NCBI GenBank assembly: GCA_015063795.1
Contig: SVTL01000002.1
Span: forward strand, 1 to 64,000
From: Oscillospiraceae bacterium
GTDB taxonomy: Bacteria > Bacillota > Clostridia > Oscillospirales > CAG-272
DNA length: 64,000 nucleotides
Direction: 5' to 3'
Shown here: positions 36,161 to 43,933 of the stretch, piece by piece
Position numbering within the stretch: position 1 is the stretch's first letter
Layout: each line of letters opens with the position of its first letter
Translations under genes and position numbers: made by a program
The notes under the pieces: model-generated
What the model was told of the DNA's origin: nothing
What the model saw: the letters and a program-made list of their open reading frames with translations, nothing else
Databases searched by the model: none

Positions 36161-36760
36161 ATGGAAAAAGAGAAGAATACCTTTTTGGTCCGCGTGAAGG
36201 AAAAAACGGCGGGCATGGGCAAGAAACTCAATGAGCTCCGCAAGAAGGGGACGGCGAAGCAGCAGGTGATCGTGGCAACCTCGATTCTGATGCTGGTGGC
36301 GGCCGTTTACCTCAATTATGCGTTCTTCGGCGGCTTACCGACAAACAGCGAGCCGGACGATGCCACCATCGGGCAGTCGGCTTATGTCAGCGGCGAAGTG
36401 TCGCAAAACGAGGACTATTTCTCCATGGTGGAGCTGACCAGACAGAAGGCGCGCGATGAATCGATGGAGGTGCTGCAGCTGGTGGTGGACAACGAGGCCT
36501 CCATCCAGAGTGCCAAGGACGAGGCCATGCAGCGCATCCAGCAGACCGCCGACGAGATGCAGGACGAGGCCAACATCGAGGCGCTGATCGTCTCCAAGGG
36601 CTTTGAAAACTGCGTTGCCGTCCTCTCCGAGGGCAAGGCCAACATCGTCGTCAAGTCCGAGGGGCTGCTGCCCAACGAGATCGCCCAGATCAAGGAGATC
36701 GTTTACGATCAGGCCGGCATCGTGCCTGCCAATGTGAAGATCATTGAGAAAAACGGATAA
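36161..36760 (+). CDS. spoIIIAH: Stage III sporulation protein AH (detached from operon)
   Basis: A 199-aa protein with a basic cytoplasmic head, one transmembrane helix (QVIVATSILMLVAAVYLNYAFF, about 36-57), and an outer domain. The outer domain has the SpoIIIAH pattern: YFSMVELTRQKARDESMEVL, then an AALIV-like IEALIVSKGFENCVAVLSEGKANIVVK, and the ending IAQIKEIVYDQAGIVPANVKIIE. SpoIIIAH meets forespore SpoIIQ in the channel. In known operons it follows spoIIIAG. Here spoIIIAA-AG are on the other strand and end 7 kb away, while this gene stands alone with its own terminator. ATG 36161 has AAAGGAG upstream. Confidence 0.93.
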   Translation: MEKEKNTFLVRVKEKTAGMGKKLNELRKKGTAKQQVIVATSILMLVAAVYLNYAFFGGLPTNSEPDDATIGQSAYVSGEVSQNEDYFSMVELTRQKARDESMEVLQLVVDNEASIQSAKDEAMQRIQQTADEMQDEANIEALIVSKGFENCVAVLSEGKANIVVKSEGLLPNEIAQIKEIVYDQAGIVPANVKIIEKNG

Positions 36761-36778
36761 AGAAGCCAAAGCCTTTCC

Positions 36779-36814
36779 GCCCGCGGAGCCAAAAAACTCT
36801 GCGGGCTTTTTTTT
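36779..36814 (+). terminator. Terminator of spoIIIAH
   Basis: Stem GCCCGCGGAG/CTCTGCGGGC, 8-base loop, then TTTTTTTT. Confidence 0.9.
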
Positions 36815-36835
36815 GAAAAAATTTTCTGAAAGCTC

Positions 36836-36864
36836 TTGACAAACGGCTGCTTTTGCTGTACTAT
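36836..36864 (+). promoter_or_regulatory. Sigma-A promoter of the first GntR-ABC operon
   Basis: -35 TTGACA (36836-36841), 17-bp spacer, -10 TACTAT (36859-36864). The -10 lies within the operator at 36856-36877. Confidence 0.88.
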
Positions 36865-36877
36865 TGTATTAGTACAG
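36856..36877. promoter_or_regulatory. Operator of the first GntR regulator
   Basis: A perfect inverted repeat, CTGTACTA, six bases, TAGTACAG, covers the -10. A further half-site-like AGTAGTACAG follows at once. The position predicts repression of the operon by its own first gene. GntR/YtrA proteins bind such repeats as dimers; binding here is inference. Confidence 0.72.
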
Positions 36878-36908
36878 TAGTACAGTCAAAAAGAAGGAGG
36901 AAACGCAG

Positions 36909-37309
36909 ATGGAATGGCAGATGGACAAACGGCGTCCGATCTGTCCGCAGATCGAAGAACAGATCAGCGCAAAAATTGCCTGCGGAGAACTGCTGCCGGG
37001 CGAACGGCTGATGTCGGTGCGCGAGGTGGCGATGGGAGCAGGCGTCAATCCCAACACGGTGCAGAAGGCGTTCAAGATGCTGGAGGAGCGCGGTCTGATC
37101 CATTCGGAGCGCAGCACCGGCTGGTTTGTCAGCGACCGTCGAACCGAGGCGAAAAGGACGGTGCGGGCTCTGGCCGAGGAGAAAACGGCGCTGTATCTGG
37201 CGGACATGGAGATGCTTGCGTTGAGCAGGGAAGAGATCGCCGGATTGATCGCATCGTATTATGAAAAGAAAGAAATGGAAGAGAAAGCAGGAAAGGAAGG
37301 AACGACAAC

Positions 37310-37313
<4 letters not shown>
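36909..37313 (+). CDS. GntR family transcriptional regulator, YtrA type
   Basis: A 134-aa regulator. The winged helix-turn-helix (about 8-75) shows RPICPQIEEQISAKIACGELLPGERLMSVREVAMGAGVNPNTVQKAF, and a short C-terminal helical part follows. This lacks the large effector domain of other GntR proteins and marks the YtrA type, which usually represses a linked ABC exporter operon. The ATG has AAGGAGG upstream. The stop overlaps the following ATPase gene by four bases. Cell-envelope stress is the known trigger in relatives; not provable here. Confidence 0.92.
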
Positions 37314-38001
<688 letters not shown>

Positions 38002-38008
<7 letters not shown>

Positions 38009-38811
38009 AGAAGCTGTTGAAGCAGGATTTTTCCGCCCTGCTGCGTACCCTGCTGCCCATGTGGCTGATCCTGTTGGGCATCGCGCTGCTGACGCGTTTT
38101 GTGTATCTGTTTGAGGCCGATAACACCACCTTCCGCATCATCGGCGGCTCGTCGATCGTGGCGCTTGTGGTCGCCGTCATCGTCTGTCTGGTGATGACCG
38201 AGGTGCTCTGCATCGTCCGTTTTTACCGCAATCTGTATTCCTCGGAGGGCTATCTGACCTTCGCCCTGCCGGCAACGCACGCCGAGCATTTGTGGTCGAA
38301 GCTGATCTCTTCGATGGCGGTCACCTTTGCCTCGGTGCTGGTCACGTTGCTGGCCGGTGTTGCCGCCACGTCCTTTGATATGCTGGCCGAGCTGTTGAGG
38401 CTGCTCGCCTATTTCTGGAAGAATGCCTACCGCGAGATCGGAGCGGATCTGCCGATTTATGTCGCAGAATATCTGCTGCTTCTGATCACGGCGATCTCTG
38501 CTTTTTATCTGCTGCTGTATACCTGCATCACCATCGGACAGATGGCGAAAAAGAACCGCATTCTGGCCGCCTTCGGCGTGTATTTCGCCTATTACATGAT
38601 TATGCAGATCCTTTCGGTGATTCTCATGATCCTTCTGACCGTGTTCATGGCGACCGATTCTTTCCTCGTTCTCAGCGAATGGATCGAGAATCATCCATGG
38701 TCGACCGTACACATCGCGCTTATCGCCTCCCTTGTGTTCAGCGTTGTCTGGAATGGGTTCTGCTGGCTGCTGACGCACCGCTTGATGAAGAAAAAGCTGA
38801 ATCTGGAATAA
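38002..38811 (+). CDS. ABC transporter permease (ABC-2-like)
   Basis: A 269-aa membrane protein with about six hydrophobic segments, starting MVKKLLKQDFSALLRTLLPMWLILLGIALL. The VRFYRNLYSSEGYLTFALPATHAEHLWSKL segment between helices 2 and 3 is typical of permeases in GntR/YtrA-linked modules. It partners the ATPase directly upstream (7-base overlap). Confidence 0.85.
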
Positions 38812-38824
38812 GGGGGAATACACC

Positions 38825-39634
38825 ATGAAACGATACACCAAAACAGTCCTTCTGCTTCTGACGTTTGCTCTGCTTCTGCCCGCTCTCACCTCCTGCCTGC
38901 TGGTGGAGGATCTGCAGGCGAAACGAGCCGATTGGGCGGACGAAACGCGGACGGATATCGTCTTTGACGGGCAGACCTATAAGCCGCTTCTCGACCTGCC
39001 GCTTGATGCGGAATTGTATCTGGACAGCCAGCCCCGCTGCTATGTGGTGGACAAGGACGTTCCGCTTCTGCTGCTTGACACGGTCGGCGATGCGATCTAT
39101 CACGATCCGGATAAGAAATATCTGCGCTTCAACGGCAACTATTATCACAAGAATGATTGGGACCGCCCGATCGTCTATTACTGCCGCGCCGATCTGTTTG
39201 AGGAGATGAGCGAGAGGGTGAAGACCATTGCCTTCGACCGCTTTTACACCATCATCCATAAGGAGATCGTGGACATCAGCGGAACAAGCTTCGTCCGTCA
39301 GCAGCTGATTTTGAGCGAGGAGCAGTCGGCGGCGATGAAGGCGGTGCTGGAGACCGAGCAGGAAACGGGCGAGCTGCTGGCGTTCAAAAACGCGAAGGAC
39401 ACGCTTGTCTCCTTCCACCTGTATCCCTGCAGCGAGGACGGCTTGTTTACCAAAGAGGAGTACATTCTCTTCTATTACGACACGGCAGCCGACCGCTACT
39501 TCCTCACGTCCGATAACAAGTATCATCTTGTCCCCGCCTCTCAGAATGACATCTTCCGCGCGATCGCAGAGTGGTATGAGCAGATGCTCGCTCCCGGGCA
39601 AGAGCAGGGTACTGCCGTCCAGCTTGCGGATTGA
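38825..39634 (+). CDS. Lipoprotein of unknown function in the GntR-ABC operon
   Basis: A 269-aa lipoprotein with a signal helix and lipobox ALTSC (Cys about residue 24). The mature part contains many Tyr/Asp/Phe-rich beta-like segments (YLRFNGNYYHKNDWDRPIVYYC) and no domain I recognise. It follows the permease by 13 bases and ends before a terminator, so it is the last gene of this operon. It may help the transporter at the outer face or be its target; this is a guess from context. Confidence 0.8.
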   Translation: MKRYTKTVLLLLTFALLLPALTSCLLVEDLQAKRADWADETRTDIVFDGQTYKPLLDLPLDAELYLDSQPRCYVVDKDVPLLLLDTVGDAIYHDPDKKYLRFNGNYYHKNDWDRPIVYYCRADLFEEMSERVKTIAFDRFYTIIHKEIVDISGTSFVRQQLILSEEQSAAMKAVLETEQETGELLAFKNAKDTLVSFHLYPCSEDGLFTKEEYILFYYDTAADRYFLTSDNKYHLVPASQNDIFRAIAEWYEQMLAPGQEQGTAVQLAD

Positions 39635-39647
39635 AATGGGAAAAAAC

Positions 39648-39683
39648 GACCTCCGTTTTTTGCGGAGGTCTTTCTCTTTTTTT
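39648..39683 (+). terminator. Terminator of the first GntR-ABC operon
   Basis: Perfect 8-bp stem GACCTCCG/CGGAGGTC, then TTTCTCTTTTTTT. Confidence 0.9.
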
Positions 39684-39694
39684 GCCAAAAGGTC

Positions 39695-39723
39695 TTGCAT
39701 TGGGGAAGAAAGTGTGATATAGT
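39695..39723 (+). promoter_or_regulatory. Sigma-A promoter of the folT-folC operon
   Basis: -35 TTGCAT (39695-39700), 17-bp spacer, extended -10 TGA TATAGT (39718-39723). It lies just before the THF aptamer. Confidence 0.82.
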
Positions 39724-39739
39724 AATGCTGTTATTCAAC

Positions 39740-39844
39740 AAAACAGAGTAGAAAAGAGAGCGTAAAGTGCCTTGCGTACAGGGAGTTGACGCAGGGACGA
39801 AAACGAAACAAACGTTGCGGTTCTCTTTTCGCATCCCGCTGTTC
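39740..39844 (+). ncRNA. Tetrahydrofolate (THF) riboswitch aptamer
   Basis: Conserved THF-I features are present in order. AACAG...CTGTT closes P1, followed by AGTAGA and a P2 of AAAAGAGA with TCTCTTTT. Then come GCGTaAAGTG, P3 of CCTTGCGT with ACGCAGGG around GGGAGTTG, ACGAAA, GCGGT, and the closing CGCATCC. It precedes folT-folC, the expected target. The output is probably translational: see the helix at 39890-39930. Confidence 0.93.
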
Positions 39845-39889
39845 ATATTGCAGGGCAAAGCGACCTTTTTTTGCGCAAATATTTCGCCG

Positions 39890-39930
39890 CCTCCCTCTTT
39901 GTGACATGAGAGATGTTAAAAAGAAGGAGG
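39890..39930 (+). promoter_or_regulatory. SD-sequestering helix of the THF riboswitch
   Basis: CCTCCCTCTTT (39890-39900) can pair with AAAGAAGGAGG (39920-39930) over 11 bp with one mismatch. The 3' arm holds the folT SD (AAGGAGG). No T run follows, so this fits control of translation rather than termination. How it switches with the aptamer 45 bases upstream is not obvious by eye. Confidence 0.7.
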
Positions 39931-39936
39931 ATTTTT

Positions 39937-40461
39937 ATGCTTGAAAAACGAAACACACACCTGAAAAAGCTGGTCACCGCCTCGCTGTTTGTGGCCATGA
40001 GCATCGTTCTGGGCAAGTATCTGGCCTTTTCAACCGATCTGTTCCGCATCAGCTTTGAGAATCTGCCGGTCATTCTGGCAGGCATCTGGCTGGGACCTTG
40101 GTACGGCGCCTCGGTGGGACTGGTGGCGGACGTGGTCGGCTCGATTCTGGTGGGGTATGCCATCAATCCCGGCATCTCGCTGGGGGCTTTGTCCATCGGA
40201 CTTGTTGCAGGGCTTCTCTGGAAGCATCTCCCGCTGAAGCACGATCCTGCGCGGCTTGTGCTGTCGCTGATCGCATCGCATCTGGTCGGCTCGGTGCTGA
40301 TCAAAACCGTCTCGCTTGCGATCTGGTTCGGCTCGCCCTTTCTTCCCACGCTGGGGCTCCGCATCCTGAACTATCTGGCGGTGGGTGCGGCGGAATGTCT
40401 GGTGCTTCTGCTTCTTCTCCGCACGCCTGCCTTCCGTTCCTATTTCGGAAAAAGGAGTTAA
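39937..40461 (+). CDS. folT: Folate-specific ECF transporter S component
   Basis: A 174-aa membrane protein with about six helices and the S-component pattern: KLVTASLFVAMSIVLGKYLAF, then FRISFENLPVILAGIWLGPWYGASVGLVADVVGS. It captures folate and pairs with a shared ECF energising module that is not in this window. The THF riboswitch upstream and folC downstream agree on folate as substrate. Start ATG 39937 has AAGGAGG six bases upstream; the track start at 39913 lies before this SD. Confidence 0.93.
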   Translation: MLEKRNTHLKKLVTASLFVAMSIVLGKYLAFSTDLFRISFENLPVILAGIWLGPWYGASVGLVADVVGSILVGYAINPGISLGALSIGLVAGLLWKHLPLKHDPARLVLSLIASHLVGSVLIKTVSLAIWFGSPFLPTLGLRILNYLAVGAAECLVLLLLLRTPAFRSYFGKRS

Positions 40462-40464
40462 CCT

Positions 40465-41739
40465 ATGACCTATCAAGAGGCGCTCGCCTATATTCACTCC
40501 ATCAGCTGGACGGGCAGCCGTCCGGGTTTGACGCGCATCACCGAGCTGTTGGAGAAAATGGGAAATCCGCAAAACAGCCTCCGCTTCGTCCATGTGGCGG
40601 GCACCAACGGCAAGGGCTCGTTCTGCAAAATGACCGAATCGATCCTCCGCGCCGCGGGGTATAAGACCGGGCTTTACCTCTCGCCCTATATCCGCTTTTT
40701 CAATGAGCGGATGCAGATCAACGGACGCATGATCGCCGATGAAGCGCTGGCCGAGCTGACGGCCTATGTCAAGACCTTTGCCGACACCATGGACGACCAA
40801 CCCACCGAATTTGAGCTGATTACCGCCATTGCCTTTGAATGCTTCAAGAGGGAAGCATGCGATGTGGTGGTGCTGGAGGTGGGCATGGGCGGACGGCTGG
40901 ATGCCACCAACGTCATTGAGCGTCCGCTGCTCAGCGTCATCACGGGCATTGCCCTTGACCACACCGCCTATTTGGGTGACACCGTTGCCGCCATCGCAGG
41001 CGAAAAAGCGGGCATCATCAAAGAAAATGTCCCCGTTCTCTTCGGCGGAATTGACGAGGAGGCGTATGCGGTCATACAAGAGCGCGCCGCAGCCCTGCAT
41101 GCGCCCTGCTCCCGCACCGATTATACTGCGCTGACCAACATCAACTGCTTTCTCGGCGGTGCCGACTTTACCTTTGGCGGCAAGTCTTACCGCATCCCGC
41201 TTTCGGGACTTTACCAGCCCCGCAACGCCGCCACCGTCCTCACCGCCGTCAGCCTTCTGCGGCAGGTCGGACTGTCTCTGCCCGAGCAGGCAGTGATTCA
41301 AGGCCTCTCGCAGGTGGAATGGTCGGGACGGTTTGAGATCCTGTCAAAGAAAGATCCGCTGATCGTCTTCGACGGCGCCCACAATCCCGAGGGCATCGCC
41401 GCGGCGGCAGCCTGCATCCGCCACTATTTCGGCGGGCAAAAGGTCTGCCTGCTGTCGGGCGTGATGGCCGATAAGGATTACCGTCTCATTGCCGAAACGC
41501 TGGCCCCCTTTGCCGCGAAGGCATACACCCTGCGCCCCGACAATGTCCGCGCCTTCGACAGCGAATCTTACGCCGATGTTTTCCGTCAGGCAGGCGTGGA
41601 AGCGGATGCCTCCTCCACCGTTTTGGAGGCGGTGTCGCGCGCGGTTGCCTATGCAAGGGAAAACGCCTGTCCGCTGATCGTGCTCGGCTCGCTGTATCTG
41701 TACGGCGACGTGGTCAATGCGCTGGAAAAGCTTTTCTGA
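40465..41739 (+). CDS. folC: Folylpolyglutamate synthase / dihydrofolate synthase
   Basis: A 424-aa Mur-ligase-like enzyme that adds glutamate to folates and so keeps imported folate in the cell. Motifs are HVAGTNGKGSFCKM (P-loop), GLYLSPYIRFFNERMQING, VLEVGMGGRLDATN and FDGAHNPEG. It starts three bases after folT and shares its riboswitch. Import by FolT followed by glutamylation by FolC makes one salvage unit. Confidence 0.96.
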   Translation: MTYQEALAYIHSISWTGSRPGLTRITELLEKMGNPQNSLRFVHVAGTNGKGSFCKMTESILRAAGYKTGLYLSPYIRFFNERMQINGRMIADEALAELTAYVKTFADTMDDQPTEFELITAIAFECFKREACDVVVLEVGMGGRLDATNVIERPLLSVITGIALDHTAYLGDTVAAIAGEKAGIIKENVPVLFGGIDEEAYAVIQERAAALHAPCSRTDYTALTNINCFLGGADFTFGGKSYRIPLSGLYQPRNAATVLTAVSLLRQVGLSLPEQAVIQGLSQVEWSGRFEILSKKDPLIVFDGAHNPEGIAAAAACIRHYFGGQKVCLLSGVMADKDYRLIAETLAPFAAKAYTLRPDNVRAFDSESYADVFRQAGVEADASSTVLEAVSRAVAYARENACPLIVLGSLYLYGDVVNALEKLF

Positions 41740-41791
41740 GTTGCACAAAAGATGAATAAGCCCCCCGCCTCTGCGCTATAATGGTAACGAG

Positions 41792-42862
41792 GTGAGGGGC
41801 TTGTCATATCTGCCGGAAAAAGGCTATAAACGCATCATGGTGCTGACCTTTTACGCTCTGCTGGCGGCAGGAGCGTTTTTTCTGCTGTTCCGCCATCTGT
41901 TTTTTATGATCCTGCCCTTTGTCATCGCCTACGGCATTTCCTTGCTCTGCCGCCCCGTGTTCGACTACCTTCAGCGGCGGACGGGAACCAGCCGAAAAGC
42001 GCTCAGCTTTCTTACCGTTCTGCTGTTGCTGCTCCTTGTTGCGGGGATCGGCGTTTTGCTGATCAGCCGTCTCTGGCGCGAGCTGCGTCATTTTCTCGAC
42101 TATCTCAGCACCGATTCGCAGACCATCATCGACAGCGCGGTGGATTTTATCTACGACATCGGCGAGCGGCTGCCGTTTTTTGACGGCGGCGGACAGATCG
42201 TGGATCTGGCGGTGGAGTGGGTGAAAAGCATGGTCTCCGCCGTTTCGCTGAAGATCCCGGAGCTGGTCACGCGGATTGTCAAGCGCTTGCCCGACCTGCT
42301 GTTTTCGCTGATCATCACGGTCATGGCGCTCTACTACACCTGCGCCGATCACGAGGCCATCAACCGCTTTCTGCTGGGGCTGATGCCGAAGGAGATGCAG
42401 CAAAAGGTCTGCGTGTGGAAAAAGCATTTGTTTTCCGGTCTCGGGAAGATCCTGCGCGCCTATCTTCTGCTGACGCTGATCACCTTTCTGCAGGTGCTGA
42501 CCGGGCTTTTGATCCTGCACGCAGAGTATGCGTTCACGCTGGCCTTTCTCATCGCCCTTGTGGACGCTCTGCCCATTCTGGGCGCGGGGGCGGTTCTGCT
42601 CCCCTGGTCGGCCGTTCAGCTGATCCGCGGCGATTATTACATCGGCTTCGGGCTTCTGATCCTGTTTGCCGCTGTGTGGATCACGCGCCGCATCATCGAG
42701 CCGAAGGTGGTGGGGAGCAGCATGGGGCTCAATCCGCTGGCAACGCTTTTGTCGATGTACATCGGCTTCAAGCTCTTCGGGCTGGTGGGACTGCTGTTTG
42801 CCCCTTTAGCGGTTCTGATCGTGCGGAAGCTTCTGAGTGAGCGGGAGAAGCGGTCTTTTTGA
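41792..42862 (+). CDS. YtvI-like AI-2E family membrane protein
   Basis: A 356-aa polytopic protein with about eight helices and the AI-2E/PerM-family layout. Two helices come first, then a long amphipathic section (DYLSTDSQTIIDSAVDFIYDIGERLP...), then four to five helices including FLIALVDALPILGAGAVLLPW and the ending GLVGLLFAPLAVLIVRKL. Clostridial members at this size are often called sporulation membrane protein YtvI. Transport of AI-2 should not be assumed. The start is uncertain: GTG 41792 is given, but ATG 41837 is possible. It converges with ymxH, five bases apart. Confidence 0.82.
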   Translation: MRGLSYLPEKGYKRIMVLTFYALLAAGAFFLLFRHLFFMILPFVIAYGISLLCRPVFDYLQRRTGTSRKALSFLTVLLLLLLVAGIGVLLISRLWRELRHFLDYLSTDSQTIIDSAVDFIYDIGERLPFFDGGGQIVDLAVEWVKSMVSAVSLKIPELVTRIVKRLPDLLFSLIITVMALYYTCADHEAINRFLLGLMPKEMQQKVCVWKKHLFSGLGKILRAYLLLTLITFLQVLTGLLILHAEYAFTLAFLIALVDALPILGAGAVLLPWSAVQLIRGDYYIGFGLLILFAAVWITRRIIEPKVVGSSMGLNPLATLLSMYIGFKLFGLVGLLFAPLAVLIVRKLLSEREKRSF

Positions 42863-42867
42863 AGGTG

Positions 42868-43164
42868 TCAGTCCTCCCAGATGAATTTTTTCTTTTTGTC
42901 CTTGCCGCCGTTTCCGCCCTTCAGCTCGCCGACGTTGACTAAGATCGTGTCGTCGCCGATGCGGTCGATCCGTTCCCAGGGAATGGTGATCTCATCGCCC
43001 CTGCTCAGCAAAAAGCCCTTGCTTTCGCCCGGGACGCGGATGGCGGCAACTTTCCCGTCGCAGATGTTGATGTCAACGTCGCATACATAACCAAGGCATC
43101 GCCCGTCGCAGACGTTGATGACCTGCTTGTTCCGCAGATCGCGGATACAGCAAAAGGAATGCAT
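42868..43164 (-). CDS. ymxH: YlmC/YmxH family sporulation protein (PRC-barrel)
   Basis: A 98-aa single-domain protein. It begins MHSFCCIRDLRNKQVINVCDGRCLGYVCDVDI and continues with GKVAAIRVPGESKGFL and ITIPWERIDRIGDDTILV, the PRC-barrel pattern of YlmC/YmxH. Family members occur in spore-formers; the molecular role is not known. Start 43164 has AAGGAGG upstream; the ten extra residues of the track ORF are unlikely. The C terminus is Lys-rich. Confidence 0.92.
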   Translation of the reverse strand: MHSFCCIRDLRNKQVINVCDGRCLGYVCDVDINICDGKVAAIRVPGESKGFLLSRGDEITIPWERIDRIGDDTILVNVGELKGGNGGKDKKKKFIWED

Positions 43165-43241
43165 GATATTACCTCCTTGTAACACATTGTACACATTTAT
43201 CCTGTATAATAAAGTGATATATCTATTTTTATACGGGTTGG

Positions 43242-43922
43242 ATGATGAATATGACCGATTACGACGTATATCTGTTTGATTTTGATTTCACGCTGGTGAA
43301 CGCGCTTCCCGGCATCGTGAAAAGCTATAACTATGCCTTCCAGACCTACGGCCTTCCCGCCAGAGACGATCTGACGGTCAAGAATACGGTGGGGCTTCCC
43401 GTGCCGACCAGCTTCATGCTGATGAACGACCGTGTGGACGAGACGCTGGCGAAGAAGCTGGAGGATACGTTCACCAAGGCGGCGGATGTGTATATGAACG
43501 CCAACACCTCCTTTCTTCCCGGAAGCCGCGCTTTTCTGGAGAAGCTGACCGCGGCAGGAAAGCGGATGGGCGTTGTCACCACCAAGAAGGCTTACCGCAT
43601 CCATGAATTTTTCGCTTCGCAGGGCATGGCGGACTGCCTGTCGCTGGTCATCGGCGGCGAGGAGGTCAAGGTGCACAAGCCCGATCCGGAGGGACTGCTT
43701 CTCGCCTGCGCGCATTTTCAAAAGCAGTTCGGCATCCCGAAGGAGCGTGTGCTGTACATCGGGGACAACGAGGTGGATGCCGGTGCGGCCGAGGGTGCGG
43801 GGGTGGATTTTGCCGCCGTGCTGACGGGCACAACACCGCGTGAGGCTTTTTTGAAGCATCCGCACAAGCTTCTCTGCGCCGATATGACCGCCCTTGCCGA
43901 AGCACTTTTGGAACGAAAGTGA
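43242..43922 (+). CDS. HAD family phosphatase (phosphoglycolate phosphatase-like)
   Basis: A 226-aa haloacid-dehalogenase hydrolase with motif I LFDFDFTLVN, motif II VVTTKK, motif III lysine in EEVKVHKPDPEG, and motif IV GDNEVDAGAAEGAG. An alpha-helical cap lies between motifs I and II. This layout is shared by phosphoglycolate phosphatase and pyrophosphatase PpaX, so the substrate is open. It is probably followed in the same message by the binding lipoprotein, 11 bases on. The start could also be the ATG at 43251. Confidence 0.88.
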   Translation: MMNMTDYDVYLFDFDFTLVNALPGIVKSYNYAFQTYGLPARDDLTVKNTVGLPVPTSFMLMNDRVDETLAKKLEDTFTKAADVYMNANTSFLPGSRAFLEKLTAAGKRMGVVTTKKAYRIHEFFASQGMADCLSLVIGGEEVKVHKPDPEGLLLACAHFQKQFGIPKERVLYIGDNEVDAGAAEGAGVDFAAVLTGTTPREAFLKHPHKLLCADMTALAEALLERK

Positions 43923-43933
43923 GGAGACCGCCT

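Noticed and set aside
41777-41782. TATAAT before the YtvI-like gene
   Set aside because: No -35 stands at a useful distance, and the predicted start would fall at or past the GTG used by the track. It is kept only as a reason to doubt the start codon.
41792-42862. Autoinducer-2 exporter
   Set aside because: The AI-2E name covers a wide permease family; nothing here points to AI-2, and spore-former context favours the YtvI type.
43197-43865. 222-aa minus-strand ORF opposite the HAD gene
   Set aside because: The plus frame has all four HAD motifs; the minus frame has none and only mirrors its codon bias.
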